Positions 7,505 to 17,947 of a DNA stretch of 53,987 nucleotides are shown here, piece after piece. Every line of letters begins with the position of its first letter. Position 1 is the stretch's first letter. The notes beneath the pieces are model-generated. The model was not told the DNA's origin and did not search any database. It was given only the letters and a program-made list of their open reading frames with translations. Made by a program: the position numbers and the translations under genes. Origin of the DNA: Gallionella sp. Lineage in GTDB: Bacteria > Pseudomonadota > Gammaproteobacteria > Burkholderiales > Gallionellaceae. Location of the stretch: assembly GCA_030682375.1 (NCBI GenBank), contig JAUXOL010000003.1, positions 1 through 53,987 of the forward strand, given 5' to 3'.

Positions 7505-7536
7505 AAAAAGGGCAGATGAAAATCTGCCCCTTTTTC
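7505..7536 (-). terminator. Terminator after cheD
   Basis: GGGCAGAT and ATCTGCCC form a perfect eight-pair stem around a four-base loop, with A runs on one side and T runs on the other, so it can act in both directions. It lies about 30 bases past the cheD stop codon. Confidence 0.85.
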
Positions 7537-7566
7537 TTTGACCTAACGATCCTCCAGAACAGAACC

Positions 7567-8202
7567 TCAGAACAACTCGATCTCTCCGCCCACCGGCTTG
7601 CTCTCGATGGCAGTGAGGTAACGCGTTTCTTCTTCCACGATGACGTTGTTGTGCAATGAACGCAGGCGTTTGACCTTCACTTTTCCGGTGGCGGGAAAAT
7701 AGACCACCATGCGCGGGTAGATGTCGCCCACGTCTTCCGCTACGACCTTCAGACCTTCGGTCGCCAGATAGTCGCGTACGAAGATGATGTTGCGGTTGCC
7801 GACGTCGGTCATGTTCGCCAGGATGCGACCGCCGCCGAACAGTTTGACCTCCAGGTTCTGACGCTTGCCGCCGTTCTTCAGGATCACGTTAATCAGGTGT
7901 TCCATCGCGAAGTTGCCATAGCGGGTGGCCGCGCTCAGGCTGGTGGATTTCCAGCCGTCGGCATCGGCGGACGCCGGCAGCATGAAGTGGTTCATGCCGC
8001 CGATACCGCTGACCCGATCGCGGATGCAGGCGGAGATGCACGAACCCAGCGTGGTGTAGACGCCCTCGTCATGCATGGTGACGTAATACTCGCCGGGCAG
8101 CAGCCGGGCTGCATAACTGCCATAGGTGTGATTCCAGTTTCTCCGGACATGCTCGAAACCGGGAAGCACCAATGGGGGACGGGGAATGGGAGGGATGGCC
8201 AT
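7567..8202 (-). CDS. cheD: Chemoreceptor glutamine deamidase CheD
   Basis: A 211-residue protein that deamidates specific glutamines of methyl-accepting chemotaxis proteins and tunes adaptation. The family signature is clear: TLGSCISACIRD with catalytic Cys55, then GGMNHFMLP with His72. The central block FGGGRILANMTDVGNRNIIF is also typical. The gene follows an HDOD gene with a 15-base gap and probably shares its transcript. No other chemotaxis gene lies in the window, so CheD here is apart from the main che cluster. Confidence 0.93.
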   Translation of the reverse strand: MAIPPIPRPPLVLPGFEHVRRNWNHTYGSYAARLLPGEYYVTMHDEGVYTTLGSCISACIRDRVSGIGGMNHFMLPASADADGWKSTSLSAATRYGNFAMEHLINVILKNGGKRQNLEVKLFGGGRILANMTDVGNRNIIFVRDYLATEGLKVVAEDVGDIYPRMVVYFPATGKVKVKRLRSLHNNVIVEEETRYLTAIESKPVGGEIELF

Positions 8203-8217
8203 ATGAGTCTACTGCTG

Positions 8218-9096
8218 TTATCCGGCCTTGGCGGAGCCGATGAAGAGCTTTTCGAGTTCGACGATCTCCTCCTGCGCTTCGCGCACCACTTCTTCGATGA
8301 GTTCTACGTCGGCGCCTATGCCGCTCATAGCCCAGGCTAGGGGATCGATAGCCGAGACATCCTCGGGATTAAGCGTATTGATCTCCGCCATTTGCGCGAA
8401 GATATTGGCGAGATGTACCAGTGCGACTTCGCGCGGATAGTGCTGTGCCTCGCCGATGGAATGATGAAAACCGATGCATTCCGTCAATAGAGGCGGAAGA
8501 TTCCAGTCTTGCGCCAAAACCTCGCCGACCTCCCCATGATCGAAACCCATCACCTGCCGCTCGGCCTCGTATATCGGCAAGTCGTCCACGCTGTCGAGCA
8601 CCTGTGACAAGGCTTCCTTGGCCTGCTCAGGCAGACGATTGAAGATGACCAGTTCGCCGATGTCGTGCAGCAGGCCCGCCGTGAACACCGCCTCGGGATC
8701 GCACTTTCCCGCCCTTCTGGCCAGGATGCGCGCGATCAGCGCGCAATAGAGGCTGTGCCGCCAGAAGTTGTCCATATCCACCAGTTCGTTCGGCAAGCCG
8801 GCAAAACTGCTGGCCACGGACATCGACAGCGCCAGGCTGCGTATGCGGCCAGTGCCAATCACCGACACCGCCTTGTCGACGGTGTCGATCGAGGAAGAGA
8901 AACCATAGAACGAGCTATTGGCGACCTGCAACAGGCGCACCGTGAACGAGGGATCCTGACTCACCGCCTTGGCGATGTCGGCCATGCTGCTGTCCGGGGC
9001 ATCGATCAACTGGTTGATGCGCACGAACACATGCGACAGCGTGACCAGCCCCTCGACGCCATGCACCAGTTCTACGATGTTTTTGTTGTCGCTCAT
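8218..9096 (-). CDS. HDOD-domain signalling protein
   Basis: A 292-residue protein made almost wholly of an HDOD domain: LSHVFVRINQLIDAPDSSM near residue 20, DPSFTVRLLQVANSSFYG at 48-65, and the HD-like FTAGLLHDIGELV near 138. HDOD proteins are relatives of HD phosphohydrolases that usually lack full metal sites and act in signalling, often beside chemotaxis or c-di-GMP genes. A possible second HD-like motif, GFDHGEVG, is at about residue 183. The tail is acidic and helical. It is the first gene of a two-gene unit with cheD. The target pathway cannot be read from the sequence. Confidence 0.88.
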   Translation of the reverse strand: MSDNKNIVELVHGVEGLVTLSHVFVRINQLIDAPDSSMADIAKAVSQDPSFTVRLLQVANSSFYGFSSSIDTVDKAVSVIGTGRIRSLALSMSVASSFAGLPNELVDMDNFWRHSLYCALIARILARRAGKCDPEAVFTAGLLHDIGELVIFNRLPEQAKEALSQVLDSVDDLPIYEAERQVMGFDHGEVGEVLAQDWNLPPLLTECIGFHHSIGEAQHYPREVALVHLANIFAQMAEINTLNPEDVSAIDPLAWAMSGIGADVELIEEVVREAQEEIVELEKLFIGSAKAG

Positions 9097-9203
9097 GACT
9101 GGACAATCTCACGATTACCATCGCCTAGTCAAGCTGCGCCGCGCCACATGGACACGCGACCGTTACAAGCCGACTGGACGGCCTGCTCTGCTATCATTGC
9201 GCG

Positions 9204-11060
<1,857 letters not shown>

Positions 11061-11118
11061 ATATCCTGCAACACTCCACATGAACGAACAACCTTCGGTT
11101 AAAAAAAGGAACTGAACC

Positions 11119-12480
11119 ATGGAAGCTTTCGTTTGGAACTCCCGCTTCGAAACAGGCATCGCTTCGGTGGATGAGCAGCATCGGCGTCTGGTAGACATCG
11201 TCAATCGCATCGGCGAGGCCCTGATCGACGGCAATGCGACCGCTGATTCGATCAGCAAGATATTTGACGAGCTCGCGCAATATGCGACTTACCATTTCGA
11301 GGACGAAGAGCGCCTCATGGCACAAGCCGACATAGCCTCACGCCATATAGAGTTGCATCACCAGCATCATCAGCAGTTCGTCGAGCAACTCACCAGCATG
11401 TGGAAGGGACGCGCCGAGCTCGGCAATCCGGCAGACGTGCTCCACGGATTCCTGTCTTCCTGGCTGACATTCCATATTCTGGAAGAAGACCAGTCGATGG
11501 CGAGGCAGATCGCGCTCGTCAATCAAGGCGTGGCAGCGGACGCGGCGTTTCAGCAGGAGCAACTGCCGGTCGACCAGAGCAGCGCCGTGCTGCTGGCCGC
11601 CATGCACCAGCTCTACCATGTGCTTACGCTGCAGAACAAGGCTCTGGCGGACGCCAATATCCGGCTTGAGGAAAAGGTCGCCGCCCGCACCCGCGAGTTG
11701 CTGCAATCGGAAAAGATGGCCGCCGTCGGCCAGCTGGCAGCCGGGGTTGCGCACGAAATCAACAACCCGATCGGCTTCGTAAACTCCAATCTCGGCACCT
11801 TGCACCGCTACACCACACAACTGCTCAAAATCGCTGATGGCTGCACCGAGTACATCGCTCAGCATCCGGAAGATTCATCGGCTCTGAAGAAAATAACGGC
11901 GGAAAATGACCTGGCCTATCTGCGCGAAGATCTGGACCCGCTGATCAAGGAGTCGCAGAACGGACTGAACCGGGTCAAACGCATAGTGGAATCGCTCAAG
12001 GATTTTGCGCATGCCGAAAGCGCAATGATGATGGAGACCGATCTGTTGGCCGGGCTGGAAAGCACGCTGGATGTGGCCTGGAACGAAATAAAACTCAAAG
12101 CGGATGTGGTCCGCAAACTGAACCCATTGCCGCCTGTGCGCTGCATTCCCGGACAGATCAATCAGGTGTTCATCAACCTGCTTGTCAATGCCGCTCAGGC
12201 GATCGAGGGCCACGGCACCATCACCCTGAGCAGCGGCACCGACGGAAGCGAAGTGTGGATCGAGGTCGCCGACAGCGGCAATGGCATGTCGGAAGAAGTG
12301 CAAAAACACCTGTTCGAGCCATTCTTCACAACCAAACCGGTCGGCAAAGGTATCGGTCTTGGCTTGTCGGTAGCCTGGGATATCGTCGTGAACAAGCATG
12401 GGGGACGCATCGATGTGGAAAGCCACCCCGGCATCGGCACTCGTTTCACGATCAGGCTACCCATCGAGCAACCCATGTAA
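11119..12480 (+). CDS. Hemerythrin-histidine kinase fusion
   Basis: A 453-residue soluble sensor kinase. Residues 1-135 are a bacteriohemerythrin domain with the diiron ligands in place: His21, His59, Glu63, His80, His84, His119 and Asp124. After a coiled coil (about 170-198) comes the dimerisation/phospho-acceptor helix with His212 in GVAHEINNP, then an ATPase domain with N box FINLLVNAAQA, G1 VADSGNGM, FFTTKPVGKG and GIGLGLSV. Such proteins probably sense oxygen, redox state or NO through the diiron centre and pass phosphate to a response regulator. No regulator gene is next to it, so the partner is elsewhere. An AAAGGA site precedes the ATG. The gene sits between the real yheS end and a duplicated yheS tail. 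Confidence 0.93.
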   Translation: MEAFVWNSRFETGIASVDEQHRRLVDIVNRIGEALIDGNATADSISKIFDELAQYATYHFEDEERLMAQADIASRHIELHHQHHQQFVEQLTSMWKGRAELGNPADVLHGFLSSWLTFHILEEDQSMARQIALVNQGVAADAAFQQEQLPVDQSSAVLLAAMHQLYHVLTLQNKALADANIRLEEKVAARTRELLQSEKMAAVGQLAAGVAHEINNPIGFVNSNLGTLHRYTTQLLKIADGCTEYIAQHPEDSSALKKITAENDLAYLREDLDPLIKESQNGLNRVKRIVESLKDFAHAESAMMMETDLLAGLESTLDVAWNEIKLKADVVRKLNPLPPVRCIPGQINQVFINLLVNAAQAIEGHGTITLSSGTDGSEVWIEVADSGNGMSEEVQKHLFEPFFTTKPVGKGIGLGLSVAWDIVVNKHGGRIDVESHPGIGTRFTIRLPIEQPM

Positions 12481-12521
12481 GCGGAGACTGCACCTCGCCC
12501 CGAAACAGACCAGAAACCGGT

Positions 12522-12630
12522 CACCTATAGCGAATGCAGCGGCGACTTCATTGCCAATCTGAACGCCCGACGTGAAGCACTGAAAAGCAAGGTCGCGGAA
12601 CTGGGGATGAGTCTGAAAGAAGCGGTGTAA
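12522..12630 (+). pseudogene. Duplicated 3' end of yheS
   Basis: The translation (from ECSGDFIANLNARREAL to MSLKEAV, then stop) matches the last ~45 residues of YheS (CSGDFIADLNARREAL to MSLEEAS), with an internal deletion of about 7 residues. There is no start codon or ATPase part. Upstream bases from about 12499 (ccgaaacag, gaaacc) may also be related. The rest of 12481-12741 holds no other gene. Confidence 0.8.
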
Positions 12631-12741
12631 TTCAAATCGGTGCACCACCTCTGCCGTTGCAACTTACTGCCGGCTCGTTTAGAGTTCCGAGCGATTCAAG
12701 ATAGTTCTAGCATCCCGGTTCCATCACCATGGAGTATGGCA

Positions 12742-12999
12742 ATGCCTGAAATCTCCCGATTCTTTGGTATCGTGATTTACATGAACTGGCGAGAACATCC
12801 GCCAATGCACTTCCATGCCGTTTACGGCGAATATGAAGCACTGATCACAATGGACGGCAACGTCTATTCCGGCGACCTTCCGCGCCGGGCGCTATCGCTG
12901 GTCAGGGAATGGCTGGCGGTGCACCGCGATGAACTGACGGAAGATTGGGAATTGGCCCAATCGCGCAAACCCCTGAAACCGATAGCCCCATTGGAGTGA
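12742..12999 (+). CDS. DUF4160 protein
   Basis: An 85-residue protein starting at the ATG at 12742, chosen because GGAG lies seven bases upstream and because the family begins MPxISRFxGI. The core MNWREHPPMHFHAVYGEYEA is the hallmark of DUF4160. It is paired with a DUF2442 gene five bases downstream, a very common arrangement. The pair has been suggested as a toxin-antitoxin-like module, but its activity is not established. No membrane segment or signal peptide is seen. Confidence 0.85.
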   Translation: MPEISRFFGIVIYMNWREHPPMHFHAVYGEYEALITMDGNVYSGDLPRRALSLVREWLAVHRDELTEDWELAQSRKPLKPIAPLE

Positions 13000-13004
13000 C
13001 AGCC

Positions 13005-13262
13005 ATGATCTTGCATACCACCGAAGTCAAAGCATTGCCGGACTACCGACTGTTCCTGCGTTTCAATAATGGCGTTGCGGGCGAAGTTGATTTGCGCAAC
13101 GAATTGGAGGGAGAGGTGTTCGAAGCGCTGAAAGACCCAGCCCAATTCGCCACCGCCCACCAGCACCCCATCATGAAAACCGTGGCATGGATCAATGGCG
13201 CGGACCTCGCTCCCGAGTTCCTGCTGGAATTGCTTGAGGCCCAGCAACAACGGGCGGCTTGA
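13005..13262 (+). CDS. DUF2442 protein
   Basis: An 85-residue protein beginning MILHTTEVKALPDYRL; the GGAG overlapping the end of the DUF4160 gene serves as its ribosome site. The pattern of a short strand-rich start, RFNNGVAGEVDLRNEL and a final WINGADLAPEFLLELL fits DUF2442, often called the antitoxin-like partner of DUF4160. Shared expression with the upstream gene is very likely. Confidence 0.82.
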   Translation: MILHTTEVKALPDYRLFLRFNNGVAGEVDLRNELEGEVFEALKDPAQFATAHQHPIMKTVAWINGADLAPEFLLELLEAQQQRAA

Positions 13263-13283
13263 AACAACCAGGAGCAGCAATTT

Positions 13284-13362
13284 GTAGGTCGGGTTAGGCC
13301 TCAGGCCGTAACCCGACAACTGAAACATTGATGTCGGGTTACGCTACGCTAACCCGACCTAC
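13284..13362. repeat. Inverted-pair intergenic repeat (copy 1)
   Basis: Two outward copies of a hairpin unit: gtaggtcgggttaggcctca then gccgtaacccgac, and after about 17 bases gtcgggttacgctacgctaa then cccgacctac. The ends are complementary, so the whole also folds as one large palindrome. A sister copy lies at 17948-18030. Confidence 0.88.
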
Positions 13363-13378
13363 CGAACTTGGAGAGCAA

Positions 13379-14044
13379 ATGCCGCTGAAATCCCCTGCTG
13401 ACCTCCTCAAAGAACTAGGCGACAACATAAAAAAGATTGGGAGTGATGCTCCACTCAATCCAGCAGAACGCCGAAAGATGGCAGATGACCTCTCTGAAAT
13501 ATTCAACTATGTTTCGGCATCAAGCCAAAAGCCATCATTAACAAACCACATCTATGCTTTGTCCTCACACGACGCGAGGCAAAAGGAACAGCTAGAACTT
13601 GAGCGACAGGAACTTGCTGACCACAAAAAATTTGTCGAGCAGAACTTCGAAAAATCAGACCAATATTTGAATACGATACAGGTAGGTGGTTATGCAGTGT
13701 TCTTTACCATATGGGGATTTTCCAGAGAATGGATCGGGCCATTCTGGGAAGCTCTTGCTGCGGTGCTGATGATAATCTCGGCAACAAGCTTCATAATCTG
13801 GGAAGTAGGTAAAACCTATTTACTGGTGAATGTCCTTCGGAGTCATGCCTCGATTAGTTCGCGAAATCTACAAAACTTCCTTCAATCAAGGCTCCTAATG
13901 CTCACTGAAGGAGGCTCTATTTTGTTGTCGCTTGCGCAAGCCCGTGCCACCGTGTGGATGGTGTGTACAACCACTGCCGTAGTAGCCGTAACGATTCTGG
14001 TCGCTCGATTACTTATCTACATTGGAAGAAATATTTGGCTGTAA
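13379..14044 (+). CDS. Membrane protein of unknown function
   Basis: A 221-residue protein starting at the ATG at 13379, with GGAG seven bases upstream. Residues 1-97 are polar, with a coiled-coil-like stretch (ARQKEQLELERQELADHKKFV, about 66-86, shown here only as a location). Three hydrophobic segments follow at about 101-115, 119-141 and 191-213. No family is recognised. The lower G+C and the REP pair directly upstream suggest an accessory gene. Confidence 0.6.
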   Translation: MPLKSPADLLKELGDNIKKIGSDAPLNPAERRKMADDLSEIFNYVSASSQKPSLTNHIYALSSHDARQKEQLELERQELADHKKFVEQNFEKSDQYLNTIQVGGYAVFFTIWGFSREWIGPFWEALAAVLMIISATSFIIWEVGKTYLLVNVLRSHASISSRNLQNFLQSRLLMLTEGGSILLSLAQARATVWMVCTTTAVVAVTILVARLLIYIGRNIWL

Positions 14045-14115
14045 CCATGACCGCAACTTAGCTCGATAGGTTCGGGATGAGTCCCCTACATCCGCAGCGC
14101 GGCCAAGCCGAACTA

Positions 14116-15525
14116 TCAATCCTCCAGCGCCCTCACCTTCACCGTCTTGCCCTTCACCTTCCCCGCCGACAGTTTGCGCACGGCCTCATTAGCGATGTTG
14201 CGCGCGACGGCGACGTAGGTGGAGAAGTCGGTGACGGTGATCTTGCCGACTTGTTCACGAGTGAACCCGGCTTCGCCGGTGAGCGCGCCCAGCACGTCGC
14301 CTGGGCGGATCTTTTCCTTGCGGCCGCCGAGTATCAGCAGCGTGACCATGGGCGGAACCAGCGGGGCGTCGTCACCTGCCAGTTCATTTACCTGATGCCA
14401 CTCGGGCTCGAAGCCCATCGTCTTCGCGATGGTCTCGACGCGGTGTATCTCGGACGGGCTGGCAAGGCTCAGCGCCCAGCCGTCCTCGTCGGCGCGGCCG
14501 GTGCGGCCGATGCGGTGGACGTGCACCTCCGGGTCGGGCGTGACATCGACGTTGATCACCGCTTCGAGCCGGGCGATGTCCAGGCCGCGCGCGGCGACGT
14601 CGGTCGCGACCAGCACCGAGCAGCTGCGGTTGGCAAACTGGATCAGCACCTGGTCGCGTTCGCGCTGTTCCAGATCGCCGTTCAGCGTCAGCGCCTTGAT
14701 ACCCTGCGCCTGCAGCACGTCGAGCAGGTCGCGGCATTGCTGCTTGGTGTTGCAGAAGGCCAGCGTGCTGACCGGGCGATAATGTTTCAACAGCGCGGCG
14801 ACGGCCTGCAACCTGCCCTCGCGGCTCACCTCGTAGAAGCGCTGGCGTATCTTGCCATCGTCGTGCTGCTCTTCCAGCTTCACTTCCTGAGGCTTATGCA
14901 TGAACTGGCGCGCCAGCCGCAAAACACCATCCGGATAGGTCGCCGAGAACAGCAGCGTCTGGCGACGGGGCGGACAATGCCTTGCGACATAAGCGATCTG
15001 GTCGTAGAAGCCCATGTCCAGCATGCGGTCGGCCTCGTCCAGCACCAGCGTATTCAATGATTCCAGATTCAGCGTGCCGCGATCGAGGTGATCCATGATG
15101 CGGCCCGGCGTGCCGACGACGATATGCGCGCCGTGTTCCAGGCTGGCCATCTGCGGGCGCATGGTGCTGCCGCCGCACAGCGTGACGACCTTGATGTTGT
15201 CGGCGGCGCGCGCCAATCGGCGTATCTCCTGCGCCACCTGGTCGGCCAACTCGCGCGTCGGGCACAGCACCATGGCCTGCACCGCAAAATAGCGAGGGTT
15301 CAGCTTGGTCAGCAGCGGCAGGCCAAACGCTGCGGTCTTGCCACTGCCGGTCTTGGCCTGCGCGATCAGGTCGTATCCGCCCAGCGTGATTGGCAGGCTG
15401 GCCGCCTGTATCGGCGTCATCGTCAGGTAGCCGAGCTGCTGCAAGTTCGCCAGCATCGCGGACGGCAGCGGTAGTTCGCCGAACGGGCGTCCGGCGGCGG
15501 AAGATGTGGGCGTGTTCTCGCTCAT
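14116..15525 (-). CDS. dbpA: ATP-dependent RNA helicase DbpA
   Basis: A 469-residue DEAD-box helicase involved in 50S ribosome assembly. Motifs: AKTGSGKT (Walker A), PTRELA, GTPGR, DEAD (in VLDEADRML), SAT, ARGLDIA and HRIGRTGR. The last 75 residues (MVTLLILGGRKEKIRPGDVL onwards) are the DbpA RNA-binding domain that targets hairpin 92 of 23S rRNA. The start is taken at the ATG at 15525 (MSENTPTSS), since the frame upstream has no family similarity. The hypothetical gene upstream ends eight bases before it. Confidence 0.93.
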   Translation of the reverse strand: MSENTPTSSAAGRPFGELPLPSAMLANLQQLGYLTMTPIQAASLPITLGGYDLIAQAKTGSGKTAAFGLPLLTKLNPRYFAVQAMVLCPTRELADQVAQEIRRLARAADNIKVVTLCGGSTMRPQMASLEHGAHIVVGTPGRIMDHLDRGTLNLESLNTLVLDEADRMLDMGFYDQIAYVARHCPPRRQTLLFSATYPDGVLRLARQFMHKPQEVKLEEQHDDGKIRQRFYEVSREGRLQAVAALLKHYRPVSTLAFCNTKQQCRDLLDVLQAQGIKALTLNGDLEQRERDQVLIQFANRSCSVLVATDVAARGLDIARLEAVINVDVTPDPEVHVHRIGRTGRADEDGWALSLASPSEIHRVETIAKTMGFEPEWHQVNELAGDDAPLVPPMVTLLILGGRKEKIRPGDVLGALTGEAGFTREQVGKITVTDFSTYVAVARNIANEAVRKLSAGKVKGKTVKVRALED

Positions 15526-15533
15526 GGTCGCAC

Positions 15534-16016
15534 TCAGTCCTTGCGTCTTCTGCCCGGCAGGGTCTTGCCCCTGACCAGTTCTTTTTTCGAGATCCACACC
15601 GGCTTCGGCTTCTCGATCAGCCAACTCCGCTCCGAACTCCTGGCCTTCTTGTACGCCTGGATCGCGACGAGCAACTGGTCTGGATCGACCTGCAGCATTT
15701 GATGTTCGCCCTGGAGGTGGTAATCGGCGAGCGATTCCTTGAGGTCATAGATGCGTTCCGGCGTCTCGGCTTTCTTGCGCAGGCTGGCCATCATCTGCTG
15801 CGCATCCTCGGACAAAATATAGCCGCCGTCCTGCTCGCGGATCAGTCCATAGGCGGAGAGCCGGGAGAACGCATCCGACAACTTCATTTCAGGAGGAATG
15901 GCTCCGTTGACCAGGTCGGCCGCGGCGACGATCTCGACCAATTCGGCAGGCTTCCGCTTTGCGGCCAGCCCCAAGGCTAGCAGAAGGATTGCATCAACAT
16001 CATGGACTGGATACAT
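15534..16016 (-). CDS. Hypothetical protein, possible winged-helix fold
   Basis: A 160-residue protein starting at the ATG at 16016 with AGAGG seven bases upstream. Residues 1-85 are helix-rich with a pattern (AELVEIVAAADLV, LSDAFSRLSAYGLIREQDGGYILSE) like a winged-helix domain, in which a hairpin wing follows the recognition helix. The C-terminus is basic (KTLPGRRRKD). It may bind nucleic acid, but no family is recognised. It lies eight bases upstream of dbpA and in the place where acpP normally follows fabG. Confidence 0.6.
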   Translation of the reverse strand: MYPVHDVDAILLLALGLAAKRKPAELVEIVAAADLVNGAIPPEMKLSDAFSRLSAYGLIREQDGGYILSEDAQQMMASLRKKAETPERIYDLKESLADYHLQGEHQMLQVDPDQLLVAIQAYKKARSSERSWLIEKPKPVWISKKELVRGKTLPGRRRKD

Positions 16017-16167
16017 CGTGGGCCTCTGGATAAACAGGAATGCGTCTTGCGGTGGAAAGCGCGAGCCGATGAATTCGGCCTGCCTCTGAAAAGAAAGGTA
16101 TGGTCTGCGATACAAGGCCATATCTCGTGAGACTGAAAAACGATGGCCGTCATCGAACGACCGTTTA

Positions 16168-16195
16168 CAGCGCAACGACTCAAGCCGTTGCGCTG
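16168..16195 (-). other. Stem-loop downstream of fabG
   Basis: CAGCGCAACG pairs perfectly with CGTTGCGCTG across eight bases, just after the fabG stop codon. There is no T run, so it is more likely a 3'-end protecting or processing hairpin than a simple intrinsic terminator. The rest of 16017-16203 holds no gene. Confidence 0.6.
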
Positions 16196-16203
16196 CAACC
16201 ACT

Positions 16204-16947
16204 TTACTCCATGTACATGCCGCCGTTCACATGCAGCGTGACGCCGGTGATGTAGGACGCGCCGGGACCGGCCAGAAATGCGACGGCGTTAGCGATGTCG
16301 GCAGGCTGGCCCAATCGCTTCAGTGGCACATGCTCGACCAGCTTGGCGCGCTGCTCTTCGCCCAACGCGTGGGTCATGTCGGTGTCGATGAAGCCGGGCG
16401 CGACGCAGTTCACGGTGATGTTGCGGCTGCCGATCTCCTGTGCGAGCGACTTGGTGAAGCCGACCATGCCGGCCTTGGACGCGGCATAGTTGGCCTGTCC
16501 CGGATTACCCATGCTGCCGACCACCGATGAAATGCTGATGATGCGGCCGCCGCGTGCCTTCATCATCGCGCGTAGCACGGCGCGGGAGAGGCGGAACACC
16601 GACTTCAGGTTGGTGGTCAGCACGTCGTCCCACTCTTCGTCGCTCATGCGCGCCAGCAGATTGTCCTTGGTGATGCCGGCGTTGTTCACCAGTATCGATA
16701 TCTCGCCGAAGTTCTGGCGGATCGCGCCCAGCACCTGCTCAGTCTGCGCGACATCGTTGACGTTCAGCGCCATGCCGGCGCCCTTGATACCAGCCGCATC
16801 CAGATACGCGGCTATGGCCTGCGCTCCGCTCTCGCTGGTCGCGGTGCCAATCACGGTCGCGCCCTGTTTGCCGAGTTCCAGCGCGATGGCCTGTCCGATG
16901 CCGCGCGATGCGCCGGTCACCAGTGCGATTTGTCCTTGCAGTGTCAT
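16204..16947 (-). CDS. fabG: 3-oxoacyl-ACP reductase FabG
   Basis: A 247-residue short-chain dehydrogenase that reduces 3-oxoacyl-ACP with NADPH in fatty-acid elongation. It shows the cofactor motif TGASRGIG (11-18), NNAG (88-91), and the catalytic Ser141, Tyr154 and Lys158 in YAASK. Length and ending (GVTLHVNGGMYM) are those of bacterial FabG. It follows fabD with a 53-base gap, as the last fatty-acid gene of the cluster. Confidence 0.96.
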   Translation of the reverse strand: MTLQGQIALVTGASRGIGQAIALELGKQGATVIGTATSESGAQAIAAYLDAAGIKGAGMALNVNDVAQTEQVLGAIRQNFGEISILVNNAGITKDNLLARMSDEEWDDVLTTNLKSVFRLSRAVLRAMMKARGGRIISISSVVGSMGNPGQANYAASKAGMVGFTKSLAQEIGSRNITVNCVAPGFIDTDMTHALGEEQRAKLVEHVPLKRLGQPADIANAVAFLAGPGASYITGVTLHVNGGMYME

Positions 16948-17000
16948 TTGCTATCTCCCCAAAGTTATCAACTTCCCCCTTTGAAAAAGGGGGGATATTC

Positions 17001-17933
17001 TCAGGCCAACGAAACCAGCGCTGCCTTCAGCGCCTCACCATCGTTGATGGCCATTGCCTGCTGATTGGTGTCGATGCGCTTGTTCAACCCTGCCAGCACC
17101 TTGCCCGGCGCGCATTCGACGTTGTGGGTGACGCCGTGCGGGCCGAATGCCAGCACGGTCTCGACCCAGCGCACCGGCGAATACAGCTGGCGCACCAGCG
17201 CGTCCTTGATCGAAGCTGCGTCGCTGTAGGCTGCCACGTCGGCGTTGTGCAACACCGGGATAGCCGGCGCATTCACGGTGACGTCGTTCAGATAGACGCG
17301 CAACTGCTCTGCCGCGCCCTTCAACAGACTGCAATGCGACGGCACGCTCATCGGCAGCATGATCGCGCGCTTGGCACCCTTGGCCTTCGCCAATTCCATG
17401 CCGCGCTCGACCGCAGCACGATTGCCGGCGATGACGACCTGACCGGGAGAGTTGTAGTTCACCGCTTCCAGCACCTCACCCTGCGCGCCTTCGGCACACA
17501 CGGCACGCACCGCCTCGTCGTCCAACCCGAGGATAGCCGCGATGCCGCCCACGCCTTCCGGCACGGCGGTTTGCATGCATTGCGCGCGGTAGCGCACCAG
17601 CGGCAGCGCATCGGCGAACGCCAGCGCACCGCTGGCTACCAGCGCGGTGTATTCGCCCAGGCTGTGGCCGGCCATGATGGTCGGCGTCGCACCGTTCTGC
17701 GACTGCCATGCGCGGTACACCGCGACGCCTGCTGTCAGCATGATGGGCTGGGTGTTCACCGTCGCATTCAGCTCGGCGTCCTCGCCCTCGGCGACCAGAG
17801 TCCACAGGTCCTGTTTCAATACGTCGGAAGCTTCGGCGAAGGTGTCGCGCACCGCGGCGAAATCGGCGTAGCCGTTCATCATGCCGCGCGACTGGGAGCC
17901 TTGGCCGGGAAATACGAATGCGAATTTAGTCAT
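17001..17933 (-). CDS. fabD: Malonyl-CoA:ACP transacylase FabD
   Basis: A 310-residue enzyme that loads malonate on acyl carrier protein. The N-terminal FVFPGQGSQ, the nucleophile Ser91 in GHSLGEY and the downstream VPSHCSLL with the catalytic histidine are all present. It lies between fabH and fabG. The 100-base gap to fabH is filled by an inverted-pair repeat, and no strong ribosome site is seen before its ATG. Confidence 0.96.
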   Translation of the reverse strand: MTKFAFVFPGQGSQSRGMMNGYADFAAVRDTFAEASDVLKQDLWTLVAEGEDAELNATVNTQPIMLTAGVAVYRAWQSQNGATPTIMAGHSLGEYTALVASGALAFADALPLVRYRAQCMQTAVPEGVGGIAAILGLDDEAVRAVCAEGAQGEVLEAVNYNSPGQVVIAGNRAAVERGMELAKAKGAKRAIMLPMSVPSHCSLLKGAAEQLRVYLNDVTVNAPAIPVLHNADVAAYSDAASIKDALVRQLYSPVRWVETVLAFGPHGVTHNVECAPGKVLAGLNKRIDTNQQAMAINDGEALKAALVSLA

Positions 17934-17947
17934 GAAAAAATCCGTCG

